DNA of 64,000 nt from Chitinophaga varians (GTDB lineage Bacteria; Bacteroidota; Bacteroidia; Chitinophagales; Chitinophagaceae): contig NZ_JACVFB010000002.1 of assembly GCF_014529945.1 (NCBI RefSeq), positions 1,364,001 to 1,428,000 on the forward strand, written 5' to 3'. Below the pieces are notes generated by a model. That model made no database searches and was not told where the DNA came from. It saw only the letters and a list, made by a program, of their open reading frames with translations. Both the position numbers and the translations under genes were made by a program. This document shows positions 33,353 through 41,743 of the stretch, piece by piece; within the stretch, counting starts at the first letter, position 1; each line of letters starts with the position of its first letter.

Positions 33353-34381
33353 TTAGTTGCTCAGCACTTTATTGCGGAGGCTTACTTCCCACTGCCATGC
33401 TGTGCGCATACAGTCTTCGATACCGATTTCCGGTGTCCAGCCGAGTTTTTCTTTGGCGCGGTTGTTATTGGCGTAGATTTCAATTACGTCGCCCGGGCGG
33501 CGTGGGCCGGTGGTGTAGTTGAGTTTTACGCCGGATATTTTTTCAAAAGCTTTAATGGCTTCCAGTACGGTTACGCCGTTACCGGTGCCGAGGTTAAAGA
33601 TTTCGCAGTTAGAGGCATTTTTACGATCAATCAGATACTGCATGGCTCTGGTATGCGCGTTGGCGATGTCAGTTACGTGGATATAGTCACGTACGCAGGA
33701 GCCGTCGCGGGTATCGTAGTCGGTACCGTATACGACCATTTTCGGGATTTTGCCGATAGCGGTCTGTGTGATCACAGGTACCAGGTTGTCTGGTTTGCCG
33801 AGGGGCAATTCACCGATGAGACCGGAGGGGTGTGCGCCAACCGGATTGAAGTAGCGCAGCAGGATAGACTGTGTATCGTTTACCCGGCTGTAATCTTCGA
33901 TGATCTGTTCACCCATTTGTTTGGTGCGTGCATAGGGAGATTGCGCTTCGCCCAGTGGTGTTTCTTCTACTACCGGCAGTGCGTTGGTATTACCATATAC
34001 AGAGCAGGAAGAGGAAAACACGAAATTGGGGATATTAAATTCCTTGATGCATTTCAGCACATTGATGAGAGAGGTGAGGTTGTTATGAAAGTACAACAGC
34101 GGATCTGCTACAGACTCAGGGACAGTTTTGAGGGCTGCAAAATGGATTACGCCCACGATGTCCCTGTTTTCATGGAATACAGCATGGGTGTCTTCCAGGT
34201 TACAGAGGTCCACTTTGTAATTACGTACTTTTTTGCCGGTAATTTTTTCCACGCCATCCAACAACTGTGTGGTACTTCTGACGTTGCTGTCAACAGAAAC
34301 CACGTCGAAGCCATGATTGATTAAATCTACTATAGTATGGGAGCCAATATAGCCGCAACCACCCGTAACAAGAACCTTCAT
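33353..34381 (-). CDS. galE: UDP-glucose 4-epimerase
   Basis: A 342-residue extended short-chain dehydrogenase. The NAD-binding GGCGYIGSHT is at the N-terminus, the catalytic Ser-Tyr-Lys appears as FSSSCSVYG and YARTKQMGE, and the substrate region has LRYFNPVGAHPSGLIGE and DGSCVRDYIHV. It interconverts UDP-glucose and UDP-galactose for surface polysaccharide synthesis. Length is standard. Confidence 0.95.
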   Translation of the reverse strand: MKVLVTGGCGYIGSHTIVDLINHGFDVVSVDSNVRSTTQLLDGVEKITGKKVRNYKVDLCNLEDTHAVFHENRDIVGVIHFAALKTVPESVADPLLYFHNNLTSLINVLKCIKEFNIPNFVFSSSCSVYGNTNALPVVEETPLGEAQSPYARTKQMGEQIIEDYSRVNDTQSILLRYFNPVGAHPSGLIGELPLGKPDNLVPVITQTAIGKIPKMVVYGTDYDTRDGSCVRDYIHVTDIANAHTRAMQYLIDRKNASNCEIFNLGTGNGVTVLEAIKAFEKISGVKLNYTTGPRRPGDVIEIYANNNRAKEKLGWTPEIGIEDCMRTAWQWEVSLRNKVLSN

Positions 34382-34412
34382 GATAATTTCAGATTTACGT
34401 TTTAATGAGATG

Positions 34413-35285
34413 TCAGATCATTTTTTGTTCCAGTACTCTTTCGAGGTACTGGCCATAGCCGCTTTTCAGCAATGGTTTGGCCAATTCCATCAGTTGACCG
34501 GCAGAGATAAAGCCTTTACGGTAGGCTATTTCTTCGATACAGGCGATTTTGATGCCTTGTCTTTGTTCGATGACCTGTACAAACTGGGAGGCTTGCATCA
34601 GGGAGTCGAAGGTGCCGGTGTCCAGCCAGGCTGTTCCGCGGGGTAAGATAGAAACTTTTAACTTGCCGCGCTTCAAATATTCTTTATTCACATCTGTGAT
34701 TTCATATTCGCCGCGTGGGCTGGGTTGCAGGTTTTTGGCTATTTCCACTACGTCATTGTCGTAGAAATAGAGGCCGGGGACGGCGAAGTTGGATTTAGGT
34801 GTGGCAGGCTTTTCTTCGATAGACAGGACACGCATGTCATCGGAGAATTCCACGACGCCATATCTTTCGGGGTCGGATACCTGGTAGGCATATACGATAC
34901 CACCGTTAGGATGGGTGTTGTTGGCCAGCTGTGTGCCGAGGCCGGCGCCATAGAAGATGTTATCTCCCAGTACCAATGCCACGCTGTCATTACCGATAAA
35001 TTGTTCACCAATCACGAAAGCCTGTGCCAGTCCGTTGGGCAGGGGCTGTTCTGCATAAGACAGGTTCAGCCCCAGTTGGCTGCCATCACCAAAGAGGCGT
35101 TGAAAGGAGGGCAGGTCATGCGGCGTAGAGATGATCAGAATATCTTTTATACCAGCCAGCATCAGTGTAGACAGTGGATAATAGATCATGGGTTTATCAT
35201 ATACCGGCATTATCTGTTTGCTGATGGCGTAAGTGATAGGATGTAATCGGGTACCGGAGCCGCCGGCCAGGATGATTCCTTTCAT
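34413..35285 (-). CDS. rfbA: Glucose-1-phosphate thymidylyltransferase
   Basis: A 290-residue nucleotidyltransferase starting with [18 protein letters not shown], followed by [34 protein letters not shown] and the [14 protein letters not shown] region. It makes dTDP-glucose, the first step of dTDP-rhamnose and related sugars. The rest of the rml pathway is not in the window. It is the first gene of a probable rfbA-galE-transketolase run. Confidence 0.96.
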   Translation of the reverse strand: MKGIILAGGSGTRLHPITYAISKQIMPVYDKPMIYYPLSTLMLAGIKDILIISTPHDLPSFQRLFGDGSQLGLNLSYAEQPLPNGLAQAFVIGEQFIGNDSVALVLGDNIFYGAGLGTQLANNTHPNGGIVYAYQVSDPERYGVVEFSDDMRVLSIEEKPATPKSNFAVPGLYFYDNDVVEIAKNLQPSPRGEYEITDVNKEYLKRGKLKVSILPRGTAWLDTGTFDSLMQASQFVQVIEQRQGIKIACIEEIAYRKGFISAGQLMELAKPLLKSGYGQYLERVLEQKMI

Positions 35286-35374
35286 TATAGATCTGTTTTG
35301 ATTGGATGTTATAGGCTTTTATAGAAAACCGCACAAAAATAGTTGCTCTAATCCACATGACGGCATTTTTATAC

Positions 35375-35411
35375 AAAAAAAGCTCCCCGCGGTGGGCGGA
35401 GAGCTTTTTTT
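35375..35411 (-). terminator. Intrinsic terminator after the phosphate transporter gene
   Basis: The stem AAAAAAGCTC-CCGC / GCGG-GAGCTTTTTT has one mismatch and a short loop. It lies about 23 bases beyond the transporter stop on the minus strand and has a T-tract in both directions. Confidence 0.78.
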
Positions 35412-35433
35412 AATATTATTAAATAACATGATG

Positions 35434-36435
35434 TTAGATAAAAATGCTGGCGATGAGATAGGTCAATGCTGCCAGCAGGCCACTGATGGGGATGGTGAGT
35501 ACCCATGCCCAGAGGAGGCTGACGGTGACGCCCCAACGAACGGCAGACAACCTTTTGGTAGCGCCTACGCCCATGATAGCGCCGGTGATCACGTGAGTGG
35601 TACTGGCCGGGATACCGAGGTGTTCGGTGAGGAACAGGGTGATGGCACCGGATGTTTCAGCAGCCACGCCTTCGAGCGGGGTTACTTTGGTGATGCGGGT
35701 GCCCATGGTTTTAACGATTTTCCAGCCACCGCTCATGGTACCGAGGGCGATACAGGTAAAGCAGGCCAGTGGAATCCAGTCGGGCATCGCCTTGATATTG
35801 GGAATATATCCGGCAGCCACCATGGCAGCGGCGATGATACCCATTACTTTCTGGGCATCGTTACTGCCGTGGCCCAGGCTCAATGCTGCTGAAGATGCCA
35901 GCTGCAGGCGTTTAAACCAGTTTTCGGCCCGGAAAGGATTCGCCTTGCGGCAGATATTCACAATAATGATGGTAATGACAAAGGCTACCAACATACCAAT
36001 CAGCGGAGCGAGCACAATGAAGTACACGATCGGCAGCACCTTGTGGTAGTTGATCACGTCGAGGGTGCCGGCGCTGGTAACAGCTGCACCGATGAAGCCA
36101 CCGATGAGGGTATGGGAAGAGCTGGAAGGAATGCCAAGCCACCAGGTAAACAGGTTCCAGGTGATGGCGGCCACCAGGCCACAGAAGATCACCTTCAGGG
36201 TGATGAACTGTTCAAATACAGAGCTGGCTACAGAGTTGGCTACTTTAAATTCGCCGATCACGTATTTGGCAATAAAAAAAGCCGCAAAGTTAAAAACTGC
36301 GGCCCAAAGCACTGCCTGAAAAGGCGTCAGTACCTTGGTCGATACGATAGTGGCGATAGAGTTGGCTGCATCATGAAAACCATTGATATAGTCAAATATG
36401 AATGCCAGTATTATAATTATTACTAATAAAGTCAT
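35434..36435 (-). CDS. PiT family inorganic phosphate transporter
   Basis: A 333-residue membrane protein with the duplicated PiT signature: FDYINGFHDAANSIATIVSTKVL at the N-terminus (GFNDxANS-type) and SLGHGSNDAQKVMGII in the second half. It is a low-affinity phosphate or metal-phosphate symporter. Its partner DUF47 gene lies 41 bases upstream on the same strand, the usual pairing. Confidence 0.94.
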   Translation of the reverse strand: MTLLVIIIILAFIFDYINGFHDAANSIATIVSTKVLTPFQAVLWAAVFNFAAFFIAKYVIGEFKVANSVASSVFEQFITLKVIFCGLVAAITWNLFTWWLGIPSSSSHTLIGGFIGAAVTSAGTLDVINYHKVLPIVYFIVLAPLIGMLVAFVITIIIVNICRKANPFRAENWFKRLQLASSAALSLGHGSNDAQKVMGIIAAAMVAAGYIPNIKAMPDWIPLACFTCIALGTMSGGWKIVKTMGTRITKVTPLEGVAAETSGAITLFLTEHLGIPASTTHVITGAIMGVGATKRLSAVRWGVTVSLLWAWVLTIPISGLLAALTYLIASIFI

Positions 36436-36476
36436 GGTAACACGAGGATTATGCGGTCAGAGCGATGTATCCCTTA

Positions 36477-37127
36477 TCAGGAATATTTGATTATAATGGT
36501 TTCAATAACGTTGGCGCAGTCTTCGCACTTGTCAGTGGCGATTTCCAGGGCCTGGTATATTTCACGCATTTTAATCAGCTCTGCGGCATTTTGCTCGGTA
36601 TCAAACAAGTCGGCAATGGCACGGTCGTAGATATCGTCGGCGTGGTTTTCGAGACTATTGATTTTTACGCAGGCATCGGTAATAACGCGCATGTTCTGCA
36701 TGTTACGCAGTTCAGGGATCGCTTTGTGCAGCTCCAGCACACCCAGGTGGATCAACTCAGCGAGTTTGCGGATGCTTTCGTTTTGGGTATTGACTTTATA
36801 CAGGTCCATCCTTTTGGCGGAACCGTGAATGTAGTCAGCTACGTCGTCCAGTGTGGCAGCCAGGTAGTGGATATCTTCCCGGTCAAATGGCGTGATGAAG
36901 TTTTGTCCCAGCTCTACGAATATGCGGTGGGTATAATCGTCGTTTTTATGCTCCAGTCTCTCGATCAGGTGTACTTTATCTTTACGTACGGCTGGATCAT
37001 TGGTCGCTACCAGTTCGTTGAGTACCTGGGCCATTTCCACGAGGTTGGAAGCCACGTCTTCAAATAAAGAATAGAATACCCGGTCTTTCGGCATGAATAG
37101 TTTAACAAAGGAATTGAAGCCTCCCAT
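36477..37127 (-). CDS. DUF47 family PiT accessory protein
   Basis: A 216-residue all-helical cytoplasmic protein. ATG 37127 (MGGFNSFVKLFMPKDRVFYSLFEDVA) is chosen; an ORF extends nine codons further upstream. The pattern matches DUF47/PhoU-like proteins, including HKNDDYTHRIFVELGQNFITPFDREDI and NHADDIYDRAIADLF. Members form operons with PiT transporters and are thought to regulate phosphate transport. Confidence 0.93.
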   Translation of the reverse strand: MGGFNSFVKLFMPKDRVFYSLFEDVASNLVEMAQVLNELVATNDPAVRKDKVHLIERLEHKNDDYTHRIFVELGQNFITPFDREDIHYLAATLDDVADYIHGSAKRMDLYKVNTQNESIRKLAELIHLGVLELHKAIPELRNMQNMRVITDACVKINSLENHADDIYDRAIADLFDTEQNAAELIKMREIYQALEIATDKCEDCANVIETIIIKYS

Positions 37128-37307
37128 ACGTTTGAGTTTAAAAATTTGCCGCAAAAATAGCTTTCAGAATCAATTGGAGCCAGAAAAAAACCTGAATTAA
37201 TAATTCCTTAACACTGGATTAATATAAAAGTAATATAGCGATTTTTCCTTTGTATAAGAAATTATAATCATAAACAGGTGCCTACAACCTGTTACATTTT
37301 CACATAG

Positions 37308-38135
37308 ATGTCTGACAAACGCGCATTAGATATAGTCGTTATCTCCGACGTCCACCTCGGGATATACGGCTGCCACGCTAAAGAGCTGGTCCAGTACCTG
37401 GACAGCATCGACCCCCGTATCATGGTGCTCAACGGCGATATCATCGATATCTGGCAGTTCAGCAAACGTTACTTCCCTAAAGCCCATACCAAGGTAATCC
37501 GCAAAATCCTGAAGATGATCGGCAAAGGCACGGAGGTGTACTACCTGACCGGCAACCATGACGAAGCCCTCCGTAAATACGCCGGGTTTGAGCTGAGCAA
37601 CTTCTCTATCGACAATAAGCTGATACTCGATGTAGACGGCAAAAGGCACTGGTTCTTCCATGGCGACGTATACGACGTGACCATGAAAAACTCGAAATGG
37701 CTGGCTAAACTGGGCGGCAAAGGATATGATCTCCTGATTATTATCAACCGCCTGGTCAATAATATCCTGGAAAGCATGGGCCGCGAAAAGATGTCGTTCT
37801 CCAAAAAAGTAAAACAAGGGGTAAAGTCTGCGGTTAAATTCATCTCGGATTTTGAACAGACGGTAGCTGAAATCGCTGTGGATAAAGGTTTTGACGTGGT
37901 TTGCTGCGGCCATATCCACCAGCCGCTTATTAAAGAGATGCCGGTAGGCGATAAAACGGTGACCTATCTGAACTCCGGCGACTGGGTGGAGAGCCTTACG
38001 GCCCTTGAATACGTTGGCCAGCAATGGACCCTGTACCAGCACCCCGTCACCAAAAGCAAGACCGTCCTCCCTGAAGACGAAGATGATACGACCCCCGACT
38101 GGGACCCTAAAACATTTTCGGATTTAGCGATTTAA
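37308..38135 (+). CDS. LpxH-like UDP-2,3-diacylglucosamine diphosphatase/metallophosphoesterase
   Basis: A 275-residue calcineurin-type phosphoesterase with all metal motifs: VVISDVHLG, LNGDIIDIWQ, TGNHDE, FFHGD and CCGHIHQP. This fits the COG2908/LpxH group acting in lipid A synthesis, but related phosphatases share the pattern. The last four residues and TAA stop lie in 8-bp repeat words of palindrome family B, so the C-terminus may be altered. It is divergent from the DUF47 gene. Confidence 0.85.
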   Translation: MSDKRALDIVVISDVHLGIYGCHAKELVQYLDSIDPRIMVLNGDIIDIWQFSKRYFPKAHTKVIRKILKMIGKGTEVYYLTGNHDEALRKYAGFELSNFSIDNKLILDVDGKRHWFFHGDVYDVTMKNSKWLAKLGGKGYDLLIIINRLVNNILESMGREKMSFSKKVKQGVKSAVKFISDFEQTVAEIAVDKGFDVVCCGHIHQPLIKEMPVGDKTVTYLNSGDWVESLTALEYVGQQWTLYQHPVTKSKTVLPEDEDDTTPDWDPKTFSDLAI

Positions 38136-38209
38136 TTATTTAGAGACTTGGTGAAAATATTTAAATGATTAAATATTCAAATATTTTTATATTTGAATGA
38201 GATTTTCAC
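38122..38209. repeat. Family B-like intergenic palindrome, copy 3
   Basis: The 8-bp phased words ATTTAGCG, ATTTAATT, ATTTAGAG, ACTTGGTG start inside the coding end of the LpxH-like gene. Further on there is a perfect 10-bp hairpin ATTCAAATAT/ATATTTGAAT (38175-38198) enclosed by GTGAAAAT/ATTTTCAC. It is more diverged than the two copies around mreB. Confidence 0.65.
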
Positions 38210-38318
38210 ATAATCATAACAAGTGCTTAATATTAAATTAAAAGTAGACTTCTAAGTTTGCTTATCACTATTCACAGAAAACCTATTTGGAAGCGCAGTA
38301 AATGAAGATTGAACAGCA

Positions 38319-38720
38319 ATGAAAGTACTCAAACTACACCCATTAATGACGATATCCCTTCTACAGATGCAAATTCAACGTTTGTTGTCCTGTAATGTAG
38401 CGGTATATGTGCGTCACTCACTGGCGAATGCTTTTGATACCCTGAAAGAAGCAGGCTTGGAAGAAGAATCCCTGGTAGAATATCCTATTGATGAAACACT
38501 CAGTCTGCGTGAATTTGAGGAAGACCTCGAAGAACGTTTCAACTTCAGCCTGGAGCTCTGCAATAAAGACAACAAACCATTCACCAACAAAAGCCAGCAT
38601 CTTTTCCAGATATCTTCTGCCATGCAGGATAAAAGAGAAGAACGTAACTATCAACTGGATATTTCACTGGACATGTTGATGAACAACAACAGACCCACTC
38701 CGCCTTCTTATCTGATGTAG
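38319..38720 (+). CDS. Uncharacterised 133-residue protein
   Basis: I do not recognise this protein. It starts MKVLKLHPLMTISLLQMQ, has an acidic middle (LREFEEDLEERFNFSLELC), and ends with a helical, Asn/Pro-rich tail (LMNNNRPTPPSYLM). There is no signal peptide, transmembrane segment or clear motif. A free-standing gene between a palindrome and a remnant region, with no partner in tight spacing. Confidence 0.55.
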   Translation: MKVLKLHPLMTISLLQMQIQRLLSCNVAVYVRHSLANAFDTLKEAGLEEESLVEYPIDETLSLREFEEDLEERFNFSLELCNKDNKPFTNKSQHLFQISSAMQDKREERNYQLDISLDMLMNNNRPTPPSYLM

Positions 38721-38939
38721 TACCCGTCTGCTATACCGGCCTTTCCATATCCCTTGTTGATCTTGACCTATCCTATGATTTTCGTGTACACGTTCCTGTT
38801 AGCAATGCCATTTCTATTCCCTGACTATTAACATACTGGTAACGTCAGCTTAATACTGCGTTAATGCCTCACGGATATTTTTGCCACCGATACTAAAACG
38901 GGATTAAGACCGTATTGAAACAAAGCCCAATATCGTGAA

Positions 38940-39409
38940 GGACTTCTATCCTGTATCACATTCTGGGCAACGCTATCATCATGGGTTCACAGAAAGAAGC
39001 GATGCGTGTAGACGATAACGTTACCATGGGCTTCTACGACGATGGTACCAGCGGCGTTAAAAACAGCCTGCTGCACAGCTCTTCCGCTAACATATTCTCT
39101 ACTGCCATTACTAATGCTGCCGTACTGCTGACAGTTGATCAACTGCAGGCACTGGTGACCGGTCGTGACGCTACCAAAATATTCCTGGCTGCTAACGCCG
39201 GCGATATCAATCTGAAAGATCCGTTCAACAACAAGACACCTGACCTGACTCCTCAGGCTGGCGCTCCGGCTTTATCCGGTGCTAAGTTTGAAGGTAAACC
39301 GGCAGATGCTTTCTTTGACAAAGTGGCTTACCTCGGCGCTATTGATCCGGCTAACGACTGGACCAAAGCCCAATGGGTTGCCTGGGACAGCATCGCCGTT
39401 ACACAATAG
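38940..39409 (+). pseudogene. Remnant of a large beta-helix surface protein (C-terminal part)
   Basis: The frame opens after a TGA just before 38940 and reads RTSILYHILGNAIIMGSQKEAM onward to 39409. The end, DPANDWTKAQWVAWDSI preceded by KPADAFFDKVAYLGAI, is the characteristic C-terminus of large Bacteroidota right-handed-beta-helix proteins, and the middle (LKDPFNNKTPDLTPQAGAPALSG) fits it. There is no signal peptide or start region, and an ordinary terminator follows. An N-terminal deletion is the simplest view; expression from ATG 38981 (142 residues) cannot be excluded. Confidence 0.55.
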
Positions 39410-39442
39410 TAATTTTTTTTAGATTTCATAAGCTGTATTTAC

Positions 39443-39473
39443 ACCGTCCTGGTTTATACCGGGACGGTTTTTT
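39443..39473 (+). terminator. Intrinsic terminator after the beta-helix remnant
   Basis: A 7-bp stem ACCGTCC/GGACGGT with a 12-base loop is followed by a T-run. Its presence supports the view that the remnant is the true 3' end of a former gene. Confidence 0.8.
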
Positions 39474-39496
39474 ATCTGAGTACAGATGCTGCCAAT

Positions 39497-39529
39497 AAAA
39501 AGAGCCGTGTTACAACACGGCTTTTTTTA
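39497..39529. terminator. Bidirectional terminator, end of the copper-type operon
   Basis: The stem AGCCGTGTT/AACACGGCT is flanked by A-rich and T-rich runs. It ends one base before the stop codon of the di-heme peroxidase gene on the minus strand. Confidence 0.82.
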
Positions 39530-40600
39530 TTAATCCCCCTGTACAAATCCCGGTGGCGGCGCAAACCGCTCATTGGTAATAAATCCTTTGTCACTCAGGG
39601 TTTTCAGAAATGCTATGAGTGCTTTTTTGTCGGGTTCACTGAATGAGAATCCATTTTTAAAGGCCGGGTCCAGTGTAGCGGTAGGATAGAATCCGCCGTC
39701 ATAATGATTCATGACGCTTTCCAGGCTGCCAAAGCGACCATCGTGCATGTAGGGCGCAGAGAGTGCCACATTGCGCAGCGACGGTACTTTAAATTTGTAC
39801 ATATCTTCATCGAGCAGTGTTATTTTATAACGTCCGGAGTCGGTGCCGAATGGCCGTGGCGCCACGCCGTTGTTACGGAAGCTGTTGTCGGTGAACAGTG
39901 GTGGCTTATGACAGGTAGCGCAACGTTGCTCAAACAGTGCCAGTCCTTTTTTCTCTTCTTCGCTGAAAGTTTCCTTTCCTGCTATATAGCGGTCGTATCT
40001 GGAGTCTGCACTGACCAGCATCACCATAAACTGGGATAATGCTTTCAGCATGCGGGTGCTGTTGATGCCCGGTGATCCGAAGGCTTTTTCAAACAGCTGC
40101 TGATAGCGTGTATTGCGTTGCAGTTTGCCGATCACATTGTTGAGTTTGTCGTCCATTTCCACCGGATTTTCGATGGGGGCAATGGGCTGCAGATCGAGAT
40201 CATGTACCCCACCATCCCAGAAGAAAGAGGTAGACCAGGCCATGTTCTGGATGGGCGGCGAGTTGCGGGTGCCCAGCCGGTCGTCTATACCATGGCTCAC
40301 GTCGTGGCCATGGTGTGTAAACGCGTTGGCCTGTATATGGCAGCTGGCGCAGCTGATGGTGCCATCGCGGCTAAGCAGGCCGTCATAGAAGAGCACTTTG
40401 CCGAGCGCAAATCCATCCGTGGTGACCGGATTGTCGGCCAGGCGATAAACAGGCTCCGGAAATCCGGCAGGCTTCACAAAGGCGATGTTCTTAGCTGGTT
40501 CCGGCGTGGGTTCCGTATTTTTTTTACTACAGGCGGTGATGATGAAGGTGGTGAGTAGTGGCAATAACATGCCGCTGCCCCACCAATAACGATGACGCAT
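39530..40600 (-). CDS. MbnH/MauG-like di-heme cytochrome c peroxidase family lipoprotein
   Basis: A 356-residue lipoprotein (lipobox IITAC, Cys24) with two c-type heme motifs, CASCH at 84-88 and CATCH at 227-231, spaced as in bacterial di-heme cytochrome c peroxidases. Supporting blocks are FALGKVLFYDGLLSRDGTISC, RNSPPIQNMAWSTSFFWDG and KVPSLRNVALSAPYMHDGRF. Family members either reduce hydrogen peroxide or, as MauG and MbnH, oxidise a partner protein's tryptophan. Co-transcription with an MbnP-like gene favours the MbnH-type role. It is the last gene of a four-gene run (gaps 10, 17 and 24 bases). Confidence 0.88.
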   Translation of the reverse strand: MRHRYWWGSGMLLPLLTTFIITACSKKNTEPTPEPAKNIAFVKPAGFPEPVYRLADNPVTTDGFALGKVLFYDGLLSRDGTISCASCHIQANAFTHHGHDVSHGIDDRLGTRNSPPIQNMAWSTSFFWDGGVHDLDLQPIAPIENPVEMDDKLNNVIGKLQRNTRYQQLFEKAFGSPGINSTRMLKALSQFMVMLVSADSRYDRYIAGKETFSEEEKKGLALFEQRCATCHKPPLFTDNSFRNNGVAPRPFGTDSGRYKITLLDEDMYKFKVPSLRNVALSAPYMHDGRFGSLESVMNHYDGGFYPTATLDPAFKNGFSFSEPDKKALIAFLKTLSDKGFITNERFAPPPGFVQGD

Positions 40601-40624
40601 AAACGAGTAATTAATCAGGAATGC

Positions 40625-40906
40625 TTACTTTTTCAGTTTGGCCATGTATTTATCCGGCTTTTTGAGGAAGACTTCCTTGCAGGTGATAGAACAAAAATGA
40701 ATCGTGTCGTTTTGGTAAACGGTCCACTCCTTGTAGCTGGTGTCATAAGGCATCTGGCATACAGGGTCGGGCCATTTATCGCTGACTACGGTTTCCGTTG
40801 TAGCAGGTACTTCGGGCATGGGTGCATCTTTTGTTTCAGCAGGTTTGCTGTTTTGATTGCAGGCGAGAGCCAGGAGAACGCTACAGGTTAAGATCAACTG
40901 TTTCAT
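40625..40906 (-). CDS. YHS-domain lipoprotein
   Basis: A 93-residue lipoprotein with lipobox LLALAC (Cys16), a Pro/Thr-rich linker and a C-terminal YHS-like domain. The domain reads DPVCQMPYDTSYKEWTVYQ then IHFCSITCKEVFLKKPDKYM, where the first Cys and the later CSITC are the probable metal ligands. YHS domains occur in heavy-metal ATPases, copper proteins and some hydroxylases. Between MbnP-like and MbnH-like genes it may act as a periplasmic metal carrier. Confidence 0.85.
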   Translation of the reverse strand: MKQLILTCSVLLALACNQNSKPAETKDAPMPEVPATTETVVSDKWPDPVCQMPYDTSYKEWTVYQNDTIHFCSITCKEVFLKKPDKYMAKLKK

Positions 40907-40923
40907 GATAGATTTAATTAATA

Positions 40924-41733
40924 TTACTCGTTATGCACGTGGTCAATGTTAAACATTTGTGTGTAATTATCCGCGATTTTCTCTGAAAATGGCGTCACCA
41001 TTACATTTGGATTAGCGGCAATGCTCACGTTGGTAGTGCCATTGAGCATTTTGAGCGCGTCGGCAAAGAAATGGATTTGCGCTTTTCTGTCGCGGCGAAC
41101 AATGGCTTTTCCATTATTGGGAATAGTGAGCGTTATCTCACGGGTATTGTTGAGTGTACGCGGACCGTTATTGAAGCCGCCGCCGTATAACCCGATATGG
41201 TAGCGGAAAAGTTTCTGTGCATCGGTGGATGCTGGTGAGCTTCCTTCCAGCTTGGCGAAGATGTAGCCGCTGTTCCATGACCAGTACATGTCTGCCGCGC
41301 CTTCTGCCGGATCAAGTACGCCCGGGCGTTTACTGATGTCCATGGTATTACGGGCGCTGTCTATCCCGATCATAAATTTCACCTGTGTATAATCGCCGGC
41401 AGGTACATTGTACAGGGTATGAAACGCGGAGGTTTTATTGTCTTCACTGATCAGGAAATAACTGCTGTCCTGGGGTAGTGTATATACTTGTCCGGAGGCG
41501 GTGATCAGCCGGAAATTACTGACATAGTAGGCAAATTTGCTGATGGTCAGTTGTTCACCCGCAGCATTGCGGTACGGCTGATTGTTTAATATCAGATCGT
41601 CTGTTCCTGCACGGTTATCGAATTCAAGCACAACCACCCCTTTTTCATTCGGGTCTGTGGCGGGCGTTGTTTTGTCTTTGGAGCAGGATGCCAGAATTGT
41701 GAGTATACAGAGGAGTAGAATATTTTGTTTCAT
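40924..41733 (-). CDS. MbnP-family copper-binding-like lipoprotein
   Basis: A 269-residue lipoprotein (ATG 41733 chosen because it gives a clean signal peptide; lipobox LASC, Cys17). Family features: LTISKFAYYVSNFRL, NVPAGDYTQVKFMIGIDSARN, GVLDPAEGAADMYWSWNSGYIFAKLEG, and HIGLYGGGFNNGP. Only two tryptophans exist, Trp151 and Trp153, both in the MYWSWNSGYIF segment. In characterised MbnP a tryptophan is converted to kynurenine by MbnH and helps bind copper; whether this homologue does the same is inference. It is 10 bases downstream of the CxxCxC barrel gene. Confidence 0.85.
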   Translation of the reverse strand: MKQNILLLCILTILASCSKDKTTPATDPNEKGVVVLEFDNRAGTDDLILNNQPYRNAAGEQLTISKFAYYVSNFRLITASGQVYTLPQDSSYFLISEDNKTSAFHTLYNVPAGDYTQVKFMIGIDSARNTMDISKRPGVLDPAEGAADMYWSWNSGYIFAKLEGSSPASTDAQKLFRYHIGLYGGGFNNGPRTLNNTREITLTIPNNGKAIVRRDRKAQIHFFADALKMLNGTTNVSIAANPNVMVTPFSEKIADNYTQMFNIDHVHNE

Positions 41734-41743
41734 CAGAATTGTT

